Of a DNA stretch of 64,000 nt, positions 63,952 to 64,000 are shown one piece after another (positions within the stretch are counted from its first letter, which is position 1; each line of letters begins with the position of its first letter). The stretch covers positions 4,154,001-4,218,000 of the forward strand of contig NZ_JAGIOI010000001.1 of the NCBI RefSeq assembly GCF_017876675.1. The letters run 5' to 3'. The notes beneath the pieces were generated by a model. It searched no databases. It was not told the DNA's origin and saw only the letters and a program-made list of their open reading frames with translations. Source of the DNA: Arthrobacter stackebrandtii. GTDB lineage: Bacteria; Actinomycetota; Actinomycetes; Actinomycetales; Micrococcaceae. The position numbers and the translations under genes are program-made.

Positions 63952-64000
63952 CTACAGGGTGAAGGCCGTCCCGCCGGTGGCGCTGTGCTTGGCGCGCAGC
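63952..64000 (-). CDS. C-terminal end of a gene running off the window
   Basis: On the minus strand the frame ends LRAKHSATGGTAFTL and TAG at 63952-63954. Only about 15 residues are visible and the family is not recognised. Confidence 0.4.
   Translation of the reverse strand, partial: LRAKHSATGGTAFTL

Overview
The window comes from a high-GC Gram-positive actinobacterium, most likely Arthrobacter or a close relative in the Micrococcaceae. The signs are GTG and TTG starts, GTGA/ATGA-coupled operons, many apparently leaderless promoters, a PdtaR-type ANTAR regulator, HGxxPAAW, TIGR03085 and DUF3000 proteins, a Trp-associated membrane protein inside the trp operon, and IS1249-type elements. This is inferred from gene content and order, not from rRNA.

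Layout. (1) 1-6.6 kb: stress or low-oxygen-type accessory genes: PEP synthase (runs off the left edge), zinc alcohol dehydrogenase, a LigD-type polymerase, a flavodoxin-like protein and a DUF4389 membrane protein cut off at its C-terminus. Several intergenic sites resemble DosR/OsdR boxes. (2) 6.6-9.45 kb: an IS110-family element directly abutting an IS1249 copy that has no target duplication, probably a rearrangement junction. (3) 9.5-39.1 kb: core chromosome: tRNA-Leu, pdtaR, pyk, gltBD, then lgt-trpABC-HGxxPAAW-Trp membrane protein-trpE-hisI, TIGR03085, hisF-hisG-hisE, a complete riboflavin operon (ribM-ribD-ribE-ribB-ribA-ribH) under an FMN riboswitch, rpe, rsmB-fmt-def and a PD-(D/E)XK nuclease-like gene. 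(4) 39.2-42.0 kb: a tRNA array (Val, Gly, Val, Gly, Val, Cys, Gly on the minus strand; Val-CAC on the plus strand) split by a second IS1249 copy with a clear 8-bp target duplication. (5) 42-64 kb: zapE, sseA-sufE-ybaK, a truncated-architecture PEP dikinase divergent from two DNA-binding proteins, a membrane-anchored hydrolase, msrB, DUF6421-SDR-threonine aldolase, DUF3000-rnd, MmcQ plus a decaying hydrolase, fadA-fadB, a Rieske lipoprotein and an aldo/keto reductase.

How the genes work together. The hisI/trp and hisE-G-F blocks make histidine and tryptophan. The rib operon makes and imports riboflavin under FMN control. gltBD makes glutamate. fadAB is the beta-oxidation module. rsmB-fmt-def serve ribosome modification and formyl-methionine handling.

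Most notable signals. A family of short intergenic elements (core ACGCNNTCGCAGCAATGGC) occurs in six spacers of the right-hand 22 kb in small arrays with about 30-33 bp spacing. DosR-like palindromes lie in the left cluster. The IS110 left end is a candidate bridge-RNA locus. A two-domain PEP dikinase sits next to a perfect 15-bp palindrome. An alpha/beta hydrolase has lost its start region, nucleophile and histidine.
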